Source: Bradyrhizobium diazoefficiens (GTDB lineage Bacteria; Pseudomonadota; Alphaproteobacteria; Rhizobiales; Xanthobacteraceae). From it: DNA of 64,000 nucleotides. The notes beneath the pieces are model-generated. The model saw only the letters and a program-made list of their open reading frames with translations. It was not told where the DNA came from and ran no database searches. The position numbers and the translations under genes are program-made. Shown in pieces: positions 53,233 through 61,702 of this stretch (position 1 is its first letter; each line of letters starts with the position of its first letter). The stretch spans positions 744,001 to 808,000 of the forward strand of contig NZ_JAFCJE010000003.1 of the NCBI RefSeq assembly GCF_018131185.1. Direction: 5' to 3'.

Positions 53233-54890
53233 ACCGCTTCGCCGAGCTCCTGGACCGTCTCGCTTATGAGCCCGGCCGCAACAACAAGCTGCGGTTGATC
53301 ACCGGCTATTTTCGTGAGGTCGGCGATCCCGACCGCGGCTACGCGCTGGCCGCGCTCACCGGCGCGCTCAGCTTCAAGCATGCCAAGCCCGCGCTGATCC
53401 GCGATCTCATTGCGTCGCGCACCGATGAGGTGCTGTTTGGACTGTCCTACGACTATGTCGGTGATCTCTCGGAGACGGTGGCGCTGATGTGGCCGAAGGC
53501 TGCGCTGGCTGGCCACAACAACCCGCCGCCGCCATCGCTCAGCGAAGTCGTCACCACGCTTCGCACGCTCGGCAAGACCGAGCTGCCGAAGCAGCTCGAA
53601 CGCTGGCTCGACGAGCTGGACGAGACCGGCCGCTGGGCGCTGCTGAAGCTCGTCACCGGCGCGCTTCGCATCGGCATCTCCGCGCGCCTCGCCAAGACCG
53701 CGGCCGCCGCGCTCGGCGACAAGGACCCGCACGAGGTCGAGCTGATCTGGCCGGGGCTTTCGCCGCCTTATCTCGACCTGTTCGCCTGGCTGGAAGGCCG
53801 CGGCGACAAGCCGGTCAATCGCGATCCCGCGCCGTTCCGGCCGGTCATGCTCGCGCACGCGATCGAGGACACGGATTTTGCCGCGCTCGATCCCGCCGAC
53901 TATATCGCCGAGTGGAAATGGGACGGTATCCGCGTGCAAGCGGTGGCGGGGCGGGACGACCGCGGTCATGTCACCGCGCGGCTCTATTCGCGTACCGGCG
54001 AGGACATCACGGGCAGTTTCCCGGACCTCGTGCCGTCGCTGCGGCTGCCGGGCGCCATCGACGGCGAGTTGCTGATCCTGCGCGAGGGTCGCGTGCAGAG
54101 CTTCAACGTTCTGCAACAGCGGCTCAACCGCAAGGTCGTCTCGCCGAAGCTGATCAAGGAATTTCCGATCCATCTGCGCGCCTATGATTTGCTCGGCGAC
54201 GACGAGAACGATCTGCGCGAGCTGCCATTCGCGGAGCGGCGCGAGCGGCTCGAGACCTTCATCGCGAAGCTCGGCGATCCCCGCATCGATCTGTCGCCCA
54301 CCGTGCCCTTCGCAAGCTGGGACGCGCTGACCGCGGCGCGCGCCGATCCGGCAAGCGCCGGCGCCGGCGAGGACGCGGACGCCGTCGAGGGCGTCATGCT
54401 GAAGCGGCGCGATGCATCCTATCTGCCGGGCCGGCCGAAGGGCCAGTGGTGGAAGTGGAAGCGCGATCCGCACATCATCGATGCCGTGCTGATGTATGCA
54501 CAGCGCGGTCACGGCAAGCGCTCGTCCTATTACTCCGACTACACCTTCGGCGTCTGGACCGCAGGCGAGGGCGGCGATGAGCTGGTGCCGGTCGGCAAGG
54601 CCTATTTCGGCTTCACCGACGAGGAACTGCTCCAGATCGACCGCTTCGTCCGCCGCAACACCACGGAGAAATTCGGCCCCGTTCGCCATGTCGTGCACGA
54701 GCCGGACCAGGGTCTGGTGCTGGAGGTGGCGTTCGAGGGTCTGCAGCGCTCGCCACGGCACAAATCCGGCGTCGCCATGCGCTTCCCCCGCATCAGCCGC
54801 CTGCGCTGGGACAAGCCTCCGAAGGAAGCGGACAGGCTGGAAACGCTGGAGAGGATGCTGAAGGCGGAGCCGGCGGAGATGGAGATGTGA
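53229..54890 (+). CDS. ATP-dependent DNA ligase
   Basis: The 553-residue ligase has an N-terminal DNA-binding region (1-200), an adenylation domain with catalytic Lys in EWKWDGIRVQ (about residues 228-237), and later motifs DGELLI, KRRDASYLPGR, KWKRDP. The C-terminal OB fold ends with RFPRISRLRWDKPP. It belongs to the LigB/LigC-like ligases encoded with the MBL exonuclease, not to LigA (NAD+). It probably acts in repair of short gaps or single-strand nicks. Confidence 0.9.
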   Translation: MNRFAELLDRLAYEPGRNNKLRLITGYFREVGDPDRGYALAALTGALSFKHAKPALIRDLIASRTDEVLFGLSYDYVGDLSETVALMWPKAALAGHNNPPPPSLSEVVTTLRTLGKTELPKQLERWLDELDETGRWALLKLVTGALRIGISARLAKTAAAALGDKDPHEVELIWPGLSPPYLDLFAWLEGRGDKPVNRDPAPFRPVMLAHAIEDTDFAALDPADYIAEWKWDGIRVQAVAGRDDRGHVTARLYSRTGEDITGSFPDLVPSLRLPGAIDGELLILREGRVQSFNVLQQRLNRKVVSPKLIKEFPIHLRAYDLLGDDENDLRELPFAERRERLETFIAKLGDPRIDLSPTVPFASWDALTAARADPASAGAGEDADAVEGVMLKRRDASYLPGRPKGQWWKWKRDPHIIDAVLMYAQRGHGKRSSYYSDYTFGVWTAGEGGDELVPVGKAYFGFTDEELLQIDRFVRRNTTEKFGPVRHVVHEPDQGLVLEVAFEGLQRSPRHKSGVAMRFPRISRLRWDKPPKEADRLETLERMLKAEPAEMEM

Positions 54891-54961
54891 TAGTCCGACG
54901 GTGGCCCGGGCGCGCCTACCCGAATTAAACTCCCGTAACCCGATTGACGCCCCCATACGGG

Positions 54962-54991
54962 TTCCCCATGTCCCTCGCCGTGCCCTATAAT
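54962..54991 (+). promoter_or_regulatory. Candidate promoter before the small membrane protein gene
   Basis: TATAAT (54986-54991) matches consensus fully; the -35 TTCCCC, 18 bases upstream, is weak. A dyad CCCGTA...TACGGG (54932-54937, 54956-54961) overlaps the -35 side. Confidence 0.35.
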
Positions 54992-55019
54992 GGGGTCGAA
55001 TCCGCCTGAGGAGTTTGAG

Positions 55020-55325
55020 ATGGTCCAAGACGTCAGAGATTTGCCGGCCGGCCACAGCGATGGCCTGAACCGCTTTCTCGGCGGCTCGCCGCTGGCGGTC
55101 GCGTTCCGCCTGGTCCTGCTCTCGATCCTGGTCGGCGTCGTGCTCGCCGCGATCGGCTTCGATCCCTGGAACATCCTCACCAGCATCCGCCTGCTGTTCG
55201 AGCGCCTGTGGGATCTCGGTTTCGACACCGTGAACTGGCTGTGGCGCTACTTCCTGCTCGGCGCGGTCATCGTGATCCCGATCTGGCTACTCTCGCGCGT
55301 CTTCGGCGCGCCGCGCCGCCGCTAA
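55020..55325 (+). CDS. Small membrane protein (DUF6460-like)
   Basis: The 101-residue protein has two membrane segments (about 30-48 and 79-96) and a linker with WNILTSIRLLFERLWDLGFD. It resembles DUF6460 proteins of rhizobia; function is unknown. GAGGAG lies about 7 bases before the ATG. The metallo-hydrolase gene starts 23 bases later. Confidence 0.72.
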   Translation: MVQDVRDLPAGHSDGLNRFLGGSPLAVAFRLVLLSILVGVVLAAIGFDPWNILTSIRLLFERLWDLGFDTVNWLWRYFLLGAVIVIPIWLLSRVFGAPRRR

Positions 55326-55348
55326 AGGTCAAAGGAGTAGCGCAGCCG

Positions 55349-56083
55349 ATGCAACTGCGCTTTGTCGGCTGCGGCGACGCCTTCGGCTCAGGAGGCAGGC
55401 TCAACACCTGCTTCCACGTCTCGGGGCGCGCGACCAATTTCCTGATCGATTGCGGCGCGTCGGCTCTGCCGGCGTTGAAGCGGTTCGAGATCGCGCGCGA
55501 CGACATCGACCTGATCCTGATCACGCATTTCCACGGCGACCATTTCGCCGGGCTGCCGTTTCTACTGCTCGACGCGCAGTTTTCGCGGCGGATGCGGCCG
55601 CTGACCATCGCCGGCCCTGCAGGTATCGAGGCACGGCTCGCCCAGGTGATGGAGGCGCTGTTCGAGCACTCCTCCCGGACCAAACAGCGTTTCGAGCTGG
55701 AGGTCGTGGAGCTCGCGCCCGAGCAAAGCAAGACCTTCGGGGCGGTGAGCGTGACGCCCTATCCGGTCGTGCACGGCGAATCCGGAGGTCCCTTCCTCGC
55801 CTACCGCGTCGAGGCCGAGGGCCGCACGCTCGCCTACAGTGCCGATACCGAATGGACGGATACGCTCATTCCGCTGGCGCATGGCGCCGACCTTTTCATT
55901 GTGGAAGCCTATATGTACGAGAGGGTGGTCAAGAACCATCTCAGCCTGAAGACCTTGGAACGGAATTTGCCGGCCATCGGCGCAAAACGTCTCGTCCTCA
56001 CCCATATGAGCGACGACATGCTGTCGCGTCTGGACGACATCGAGCACCTCGCCGCCGAAGACGGCATGGTGCTCGTGTTCTGA
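55349..56083 (+). CDS. Metallo-beta-lactamase fold hydrolase (RNase Z/ElaC-like)
   Basis: The 244-residue protein has THFHGDHFAGLPFLL (metal motif HxHxDH, about residues 63-68), VHGESGGP, SADTEWTD and a final THMSDDM. The pattern resembles RNase Z-like and phosphodiesterase MBL proteins; it lacks the RNase Z exosite, so the substrate is open. GGAG lies about 12 bases upstream. It starts 23 bases after the membrane protein gene and ends 1 base before the MATE gene. Confidence 0.85.
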   Translation: MQLRFVGCGDAFGSGGRLNTCFHVSGRATNFLIDCGASALPALKRFEIARDDIDLILITHFHGDHFAGLPFLLLDAQFSRRMRPLTIAGPAGIEARLAQVMEALFEHSSRTKQRFELEVVELAPEQSKTFGAVSVTPYPVVHGESGGPFLAYRVEAEGRTLAYSADTEWTDTLIPLAHGADLFIVEAYMYERVVKNHLSLKTLERNLPAIGAKRLVLTHMSDDMLSRLDDIEHLAAEDGMVLVF

Positions 56084-56084
56084 C

Positions 56085-57410
56085 ATGAACGCGCCCGTTC
56101 ATCCCAGGATCGGCTCCCGCCAGGTATTCACCATCGCCGGACCTGCGATGGTCGCGAACCTCACCACGCCGCTGATCGGCGTGGTCTCGACCACGGCGAT
56201 CGGACGGCTCGATGACGCCGCCCTGCTCGGCGGCGTCGCGATGGCCTCCGTGATCTTCGACTGCCTGTTCTGGCTGTTCGGCTTCCTGCGCATGAGCACG
56301 CTCGCCTTCACCGCACAGGCGCTCGGCGCCGGCGAGGCGCGCGAGCAGACCGTGATCCTGGTGCGCGGCTTCATCGTGGCGGGCCTAGTCGGCACCGCGC
56401 TGATCCTGCTGCAATTGCCGCTGGCCGCCGTGCTGTTCGACCTGATGGGCGGCAGCGAAGGCGTGACGCGCGCCGCGAAGACCTATTTCATGATCCGGAT
56501 CTGGTCCTCGCCCTTCGCCTTCGCCAATTACGTCATTCTCGGCTGGCTGGTGGGGCAGGCCCGCGCCAATCCGGCTCTCGGCCTCCAGGTCGTCATCAAC
56601 CTGATCAACATGGCGGCGACGATCCTGCTGGTGCTGGTCTACGACACCGGCATCGCGGGCGCGGCCATCGCCGCGGTGCTGTCGGAGACGACGGGATTCG
56701 TGCTCGGCGTCATCGTCTGCCGCCGATATGCCGTTGGCGGCTTCAAGGTGCCTCGCGCAATTCTGTTCGATCGCGCAAAGCTGATGCGGCTCCTGGCGGT
56801 GAACACCGACATCCTGATCCGCACCGCGGCGCTGATCGCGGTGTTCCTGTTCTTCACCGCCAAGGGCGCGCGTGCCGGCGACGTGACGCTCGCGGCGAAC
56901 TCCGTGCTCAATAATTTCCTTTTGGTGAGCGCCTTCTTCCTCGACGGCCTCGCCAACGCCGCCCAACAGCTTTGCGGCCGAAGCTTCGGCGCACGCGATG
57001 CAAAGGGCTTCGCGGATTCGACACGGCTGGTGCTGCTTTGGGGTCTCGGCTTCGCGATGGTCGTCGCCGCGCTGTTCGCGACGTTCGGACCTGATATCAT
57101 CAACGTCATGACCGCGAGCGAGGACGTGCGCCGCGCCGCGCGCGACTTCCTGCCATTCATCGTGCTTGCGCCGATCCCCGGCGTGTTCGCCTTCGGCTTC
57201 GACGGCATCTATGTCGGCGCGACCTGGGCGCGCCAGATGCGCAACCTGATGCTGGCGTCGCTCGCGATCTTCCTCATCACCTGGTGGGCGCTGCAGTCCC
57301 TCGGCAATGCCGGTCTGTGGTGCGCGCTGATCGCGTTCTACGTGGCACGCGGCGGATTGCAGGGGGCAATGTATCCGGCGTTGTACCGGGCGACGTTCTC
57401 GAAATCGTAG
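56085..57410 (+). CDS. MATE family efflux transporter (DinF-like)
   Basis: The 441-residue protein has 12 membrane segments. It resembles the DinF subfamily more than the NorM-like protein at 33.8 kb, with FWLFGFLRMSTLAFTAQALGAG in the first half and FLDGLANAAQQLCGRSFGAR in the second. It would export an organic cation or metabolite. It begins 1 base after the MBL gene stop, so the two are co-transcribed. Confidence 0.9.
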   Translation: MNAPVHPRIGSRQVFTIAGPAMVANLTTPLIGVVSTTAIGRLDDAALLGGVAMASVIFDCLFWLFGFLRMSTLAFTAQALGAGEAREQTVILVRGFIVAGLVGTALILLQLPLAAVLFDLMGGSEGVTRAAKTYFMIRIWSSPFAFANYVILGWLVGQARANPALGLQVVINLINMAATILLVLVYDTGIAGAAIAAVLSETTGFVLGVIVCRRYAVGGFKVPRAILFDRAKLMRLLAVNTDILIRTAALIAVFLFFTAKGARAGDVTLAANSVLNNFLLVSAFFLDGLANAAQQLCGRSFGARDAKGFADSTRLVLLWGLGFAMVVAALFATFGPDIINVMTASEDVRRAARDFLPFIVLAPIPGVFAFGFDGIYVGATWARQMRNLMLASLAIFLITWWALQSLGNAGLWCALIAFYVARGGLQGAMYPALYRATFSKS

Positions 57411-57413
57411 CTC

Positions 57414-57490
57414 GTGTCCCGGACGCGCTGCAGTATGGGCCCCGCCTCTGCAGCGCACCGCTGAAGAAGCGCTGCGTCCGGGGCACGAGA
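57414..57490. repeat. Palindromic repeat (family E)
   Basis: GTGTCCCGGACGCGCTGCAG and CGCTGCGTCCGGGGCACGAG pair, with inner GCGCTGCAG and CTGCAGCGC. It lies between the convergent MATE and pyrD genes. Confidence 0.8.
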
Positions 57491-57495
57491 CTGCC

Positions 57496-58593
57496 TTACA
57501 TGCCCGGCCAGTCTTCCGCCGTCAGCGTCGCCGCATCCGCGCCGACGATCTCGGAGAGCGAATCCCGCCCGGTGCGGAGCAGCGTCGAGGTGAGATCGCG
57601 CTTGATCTCGTCGACGAGACCGAGGCCCTTGTAGACCAGCGACGAATAGAGCTGGATCAGGCTGGCGCCGGCGCGGATCTTGGTCAGGGCGGCGCCGCCG
57701 GAATCGACGCCGCCGACGCCGATCAGCGGGAATGCGCCCTCGACGCGCACATAGGTCTCCGCGACCATGCGCGTCGACAGGCGGAACAGCGGTCGGCCGG
57801 ACAAGCCGCCTTGCTCCTTGGCGCGCATCTGCTCGCGCAGCGTGCTCGGCCGCGCGATGGTCGTGTTCGACACGATCATGCCGTCGACCCGGCGCGAGCG
57901 CGCGACCTGCACGACGTCGTCGAGCTGGGCAAGGCTCAAATCAGGCGCGATCTTGAGCAGCACCGGCGTGTCGCCGGCCTTCTGGCGCACCCGCTCGCGT
58001 GCGTCGATCACCCGCGCAAGGAGCTCGTCGAGCAGCGCGCCTTCCTGCAGATTGCGCAGGCCGGGCGTATTCGGCGAGGAGACATTGACGGTGAAATAGC
58101 TCGCGACCGGCGCAAAGGTCTCGATCAGCTTGACGTAGTCGGCGACGCGGTCCGGCGAATCCTTGTTGGCGCCGACATTGACGCCGACGATGCCGCCGTG
58201 CTGCGCGCGCGCGGCGAGGCGGCGCAACGCGACATCCGCGCCGTCATTGTTGAAACCCATGCGGTTGATGATGGCTTCATCGCGCTCCAGGCGAAACAGT
58301 CGCGGCCGCGGATTGCCGGCTTGCGGCTTCGGCGTCACCGAGCCGATCTCGACGAAGCCGAAGCCGAGACGCAGCAGCGCATCCGGCACCTCGGCGCTCT
58401 TGTCGAAGCCGGCGGCCATGCCGATCGGATTGGGGAAATTGAGCCCGAAGGCGCGCACCGCGAGCTTGGGATCGTCGGCACGCGGCTTGGCCGGCGGCAG
58501 GAAGCGGAGGCCCTGGATCGCGAGGCGATGCGCATCCTCCGGATCGAGCCAGCGCAGCACCGGCAGCGAAAAGGCGTCGAAAGCACGGATCAC
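57496..58593 (-). CDS. pyrD: Dihydroorotate dehydrogenase (quinone)
   Basis: The 365-residue class 2 enzyme oxidises dihydroorotate to orotate and passes electrons to quinone at the membrane. It has the N-terminal amphipathic part, NPIGMAAGFDKSAEVPDAL, GFGFVEIGSVTPKPQ, the catalytic Ser in NVSSPNTPGLRN and the FMN segments GVGGVDSG. The start is GTG and overlaps the stop of the DUF952 gene (GTGA). Confidence 0.95.
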   Translation of the reverse strand: MIRAFDAFSLPVLRWLDPEDAHRLAIQGLRFLPPAKPRADDPKLAVRAFGLNFPNPIGMAAGFDKSAEVPDALLRLGFGFVEIGSVTPKPQAGNPRPRLFRLERDEAIINRMGFNNDGADVALRRLAARAQHGGIVGVNVGANKDSPDRVADYVKLIETFAPVASYFTVNVSSPNTPGLRNLQEGALLDELLARVIDARERVRQKAGDTPVLLKIAPDLSLAQLDDVVQVARSRRVDGMIVSNTTIARPSTLREQMRAKEQGGLSGRPLFRLSTRMVAETYVRVEGAFPLIGVGGVDSGGAALTKIRAGASLIQLYSSLVYKGLGLVDEIKRDLTSTLLRTGRDSLSEIVGADAATLTAEDWPGM

Positions 58594-58934
58594 GGTGCAA
58601 GCTCCGGAGTGTCGTGGCTGCCGTCGGAGCGCATGTTGAGGTTCATCACCGACAGCACAGCGCCGAAATCGAGCTCGCCATAGAGGTGTGGAAACAGCTC
58701 GTCATTGCGCGAGCGCTCCCAGCGCAGCTCGGCTCCGAGCGCGTCGCCGTCGACCTCGACCAGGAACAGCGCGCGCTGCCCGAAATAGTGCTTGCGGAGG
58801 GTCTCGGGAACCTGGGCGGCGGTCGAGAAATGGATGAAGCCGTCGCGCGCATCGTCAGCGCTGCCCCGGTAGACACCCTGCCGCTCCGCCTCGCGCCAGG
58901 CCGAGGCCGGACAGATTTTGTAGATCTTGACCAC
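58590..58934 (-). CDS. DUF952 family protein
   Basis: The 114-residue protein is a DUF952 domain: KICPASAWREAERQGVYRGSADDARDGFIHFS, ELRWERSRNDELFPHLYGELDFGAV. It resembles proteins of unknown function, sometimes called glutathione-S-transferase-like in databases without proof. It overlaps the pyrD start by 4 bases, so the pair is co-translated. Confidence 0.88.
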   Translation of the reverse strand: MVKIYKICPASAWREAERQGVYRGSADDARDGFIHFSTAAQVPETLRKHYFGQRALFLVEVDGDALGAELRWERSRNDELFPHLYGELDFGAVLSVMNLNMRSDGSHDTPELAP

Positions 58935-59226
58935 CGCTACCGCAGCCCTGTTTGCTCTTTGAGTCTTCTAGGTTTTTTCGCCTCTTGCGGGTCCTCAAAA
59001 CCCGGGGGCGACCGTAAAGGCCGCCCCCTCCGAACTCAAGGCTTAGAGCCTATTCCGTTCCGATGAAATCGGAGCGGGCTCCAAATCTCCGTTTTGGCGG
59101 GTTTTCTGGATGCGAACCGGTGTCCGTCCGGGTTGAAAGCGCCTCGCCCGCCGCCTCTTGCGCGAAAAACGGAAAACCGGTTGATTTGAGGACAGTTTTC
59201 CTGAGTTGCGACGGGCTGGACCTTCC
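58935..59226. other. Intergenic region with two hairpins
   Basis: GGGGGCG (59004-59010) pairs with CGCCCCC (59022-59028). GAGCC...TTCCGAT and ATCGGAG...GGCTC make a second imperfect stem at about 59046-59080. Further on lie repeated GAAAACC/ACCGGTT tracts. No gene is seen. It should hold divergent promoters for the DUF952 and repressor genes. Confidence 0.55.
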
Positions 59227-59880
59227 ATGGTCAGGCAGGCCAAAGCGCAGAGGATACTGACTCACGACCAGATCTGGGTCGCGCTGGATCGGCTGGCGGA
59301 GCGCGCCGGTCTGTCGCCGTCGGGCCTCGCCAAGCGCGCCGGGCTCGATCCCACCACCTTCAACAGGTCCAAGCGCGTCACCTCTGACGGCCGCGAGCGT
59401 TGGCCCTCGACCGAATCGATCGCGAAGGCGCTGGCGGCGGCCGGCGCCTCGATCGAGAGCTTTGCGAGGCTGATCGACGACGACGCCGGTCATGGCCGCT
59501 CGGTCCCGATGCTCGGCTTCGCGCAGGCCAGCACGAGCGGCGCCTTCGACGAATCCGGCCTTCCCTCGGGAAAGGGCTGGACCGAAACCGCGCTTCCCAC
59601 CACCGAGAACAGCGACACGTTTGCGCTGGAGATTTCCGGCGATGCGTTCGCCCCCGTTTACCGCGACGGCGACATCGTCCTGGTGTCGCCGGGCGCGCAG
59701 ATCCGCAAGGGCGATCGCGTGGTGGTGAGAAGCAAGGCGGGTGAGGTGACCATCGCAACGCTGAGGCGCCGTACCGCGAAGGCCCTGGAGCTGCAGTCGC
59801 TCGATGCGTCACCGGCCGGACGCACGATGGCCGTCGGGGAGGTGGCGTGGGTCGCGCGGATCGTGTGGACGAGCCAGTGA
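59227..59880 (+). CDS. LexA-fold (S24-like) transcriptional regulator without the protease dyad
   Basis: The 217-residue protein has an N-terminal HTH (about 18-65, LAKRAGLDPTTFNRSKR) and a C-terminal S24/LexA fold. Aligned with LexA, SGDAF (137-141) replaces SGxSM, so the catalytic Ser is Ala140, and VTIATL (174-179) puts Ala177 at the catalytic Lys. It should therefore not self-cleave. It may be a ligand-sensing or constitutive repressor. The start at 59227 gives a normal leader before the HTH. Confidence 0.82.
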   Translation: MVRQAKAQRILTHDQIWVALDRLAERAGLSPSGLAKRAGLDPTTFNRSKRVTSDGRERWPSTESIAKALAAAGASIESFARLIDDDAGHGRSVPMLGFAQASTSGAFDESGLPSGKGWTETALPTTENSDTFALEISGDAFAPVYRDGDIVLVSPGAQIRKGDRVVVRSKAGEVTIATLRRRTAKALELQSLDASPAGRTMAVGEVAWVARIVWTSQ

Positions 59881-59892
59881 CGGTGCTCGTCG

Positions 59893-60609
59893 TCAGCGCA
59901 AGCTCGGCACGAGCCAGCGAAACAACGCCACGGCCGCCACAGCGCCCAGCATTTCCGCGATGAGGAAGCCGGGGACGTCGATCGGACGAATTCCGGAGAA
60001 AGTGTCGGTGAATGCGCGCGCCAGAGCGACTGCTGGATTGGCAAAATCCGTCGCAGTGAACCAGAAGCCGGCTCCAATATAGGCGGCGACCGCGCCCGCA
60101 AGAGCGGAGGGCTGCACGCGCGAGCAGGTCCACACCATTCCGATCAGGCCAAACGTGATCAGGAATTCGCTCAGCCATTGCGAATGACCGCTGCGCAGAT
60201 GGGATGACAGCGAGTAGAGCGGCATGTCGAAAATCGCGTCAGCGATGGCGACGCCGGCGATGGCGCCGGCCAACTGGGCTGGCACATATAATCCGGCGAC
60301 GCGCGGCGCGATGTCGCCGCGAAATGCCAGTACCAGCGAGATCAGTGGATTGAAATGAGCGCCCGACAACGGCGCGAGCCAGACGATCAGGGCGTAGAGC
60401 GCTGCCCCCGTCGAGAGCGCATTTGCGAGCAAGGCCAGAGCGATATTGCCTGCGGCCAGCCTCTCGCCAAGGATACCGGAGCCCACGATCGCGATGAGGA
60501 GGTAGGCGGTGCCGAGTCCCTCTGCCACCAGTGACCGCGCGAGGGAAGGTCCGTCATTGCGACCACCGGCATGACGCAACTCGCTCACCGTATTCACGAA
60601 ACGCCTCAC
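59893..60609 (-). CDS. Aquaporin family channel with altered NPA box
   Basis: The 238-residue MIP protein has six membrane segments. The first selectivity box is NPL (87-89) in place of NPA, and the second is NPA (191-193) followed by Val, not the usual Arg. Both changes should widen the pore, as in channels for metalloid acids or other small neutral solutes. The GTG start overlaps the stop of the DUF3237 gene (GTGA), so it is coupled to it. Confidence 0.85.
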   Translation of the reverse strand: MRRFVNTVSELRHAGGRNDGPSLARSLVAEGLGTAYLLIAIVGSGILGERLAAGNIALALLANALSTGAALYALIVWLAPLSGAHFNPLISLVLAFRGDIAPRVAGLYVPAQLAGAIAGVAIADAIFDMPLYSLSSHLRSGHSQWLSEFLITFGLIGMVWTCSRVQPSALAGAVAAYIGAGFWFTATDFANPAVALARAFTDTFSGIRPIDVPGFLIAEMLGAVAAVALFRWLVPSLR

Positions 60610-61097
60610 AGCACTTCGAAGATCTTGTAGGCGACCGCGCCCTCGACGAGATAGCCCCTGCCGACACAGACGATGTCATTGAGCCAGGCGTAGCTCTGCG
60701 AGCCGGTTTCGAACAGCGGATTGGTGCGGAAGTAATATCGGGCGGGATCGACCTTGGTGCGCCGCGCGGGATCCGCCATCTCGGCGCGCAGAGCCTGCGG
60801 CGTCACCCAGCGGCCGCCATACGTCATATAGATCAGCTCGCCATCATGCGTCCGCAGCGACAGGCGGACATCGAGCGTCATGGTGCCATCGGCGCGAAAC
60901 AAGGCCCAGTCACCGCCGCCCTGCAGCACCTCGCCGCGCAGGCGCGGGCCTTCGAACGATCCCTTGGCTGCGCGGAACAGCACGCGCTGCCCGACGGGAC
61001 CGGCACCGAAATTGAGGCGCGGATCGAGATCGACGACGATGTCCAGGAGATGCCGGGTCTCGAGATCGCCGACGGATTTGAGGCGGGGATCGGCCAT
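60606..61097 (-). CDS. DUF3237 family protein
   Basis: The 163-residue protein matches DUF3237: LDPRLNFGAGPVGQRVLFRAAKGSFEGPRLRGEVLQGGGDWALFRADGTMTLDVR type core, then MTYGGRW and ARYYFRTNPLFETGSQSYAWLND. It is a beta-barrel lipocalin-like fold of unknown activity, common in catabolic clusters. It lies between a SnoaL gene (53 bases upstream) and the aquaporin gene (overlap). Confidence 0.88.
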   Translation of the reverse strand: MADPRLKSVGDLETRHLLDIVVDLDPRLNFGAGPVGQRVLFRAAKGSFEGPRLRGEVLQGGGDWALFRADGTMTLDVRLSLRTHDGELIYMTYGGRWVTPQALRAEMADPARRTKVDPARYYFRTNPLFETGSQSYAWLNDIVCVGRGYLVEGAVAYKIFEVL

Positions 61098-61150
61098 GGT
61101 CTGGCACTCCTTGATTGTCTCGGATGGACGTCTTGGATGGAATGTGCCGG

Positions 61151-61609
61151 CTATGCCGCCCGTGGCACATCGCCGAACAGCTTGCGCCTGACCGCGTCGG
61201 TCGAGAGGCCGGATTGGGCGCACAGTTCGGAGAGATCGAAGACGAAGCGTTCATGCACGATTTTGTCGTCGCGAAAGGAGAAGGCGATGAACACGGGCAG
61301 CTCGGCACGGCGTCCGTTGGGCTCGCCTCCGAAGCGATCGCCCGTCATCGTCATCCGGGCGGTGCCCCAGCAGATCAGCGTATCGGCGGAATTGGCGTGG
61401 CCGTCGAGCGTGACGTGATAGTCGGGGAAGGACTTGAAGAAGCGCGTCAGGATGCGCTCGTTTTCGGCGAGACCTTGCACCCTGGTGCCGAAGGCCGGCG
61501 TCTCCAGCACCATGTCCGGATGCAGCACCTCCAGCGCCGCAGGAACGTCCTGCCGGCTCTTCGCGATCGCCAGCCGTTCCGCCAGCTCGAACATCCGCCT
61601 GCTGTCCAT
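61151..61609 (-). CDS. SnoaL-like / nuclear transport factor 2-fold protein
   Basis: The 152-residue protein has the NTF2-like cone fold: LHPDMVLETPAFGTRVQG, RILTRFFKSFPDYHVTLDG, and AFSFRDDKIVHERFVFDLSEL. SnoaL-like proteins cyclise or isomerise small aromatic or polyketide-like compounds, or just bind them. ATGAGGTGCCCT precedes the ATG. It is the first gene of a leftward operon with DUF3237 and the aquaporin, opposite tetR. Confidence 0.85.
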   Translation of the reverse strand: MDSRRMFELAERLAIAKSRQDVPAALEVLHPDMVLETPAFGTRVQGLAENERILTRFFKSFPDYHVTLDGHANSADTLICWGTARMTMTGDRFGGEPNGRRAELPVFIAFSFRDDKIVHERFVFDLSELCAQSGLSTDAVRRKLFGDVPRAA

Positions 61610-61640
61610 AGGGCACCTCATGACATTCCATATGTCTAAT

Positions 61641-61657
61641 ACATACATAGTGTATGT
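61641..61657. promoter_or_regulatory. Probable TetR operator
   Basis: ACATACA-TAG-TGTATGT is a perfect 7-bp dyad with a 3-base centre in the gap between the divergent SnoaL and TetR genes. It is AT-rich against the background and overlaps likely -10 elements, as expected for autoregulation and operon control. Confidence 0.72.
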
Positions 61658-61702
61658 TATATGCGGTTTGATACAGACGCGTCAAGCATTAGGTTGCGCG
61701 CG

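Noticed and set aside
52171-56083. Whole 52-56 kb block as one DNA repair operon
   Set aside because: A promoter-like TATAAT and a gap of about 130 bases follow the ligase; the later MBL protein and MATE look unrelated.
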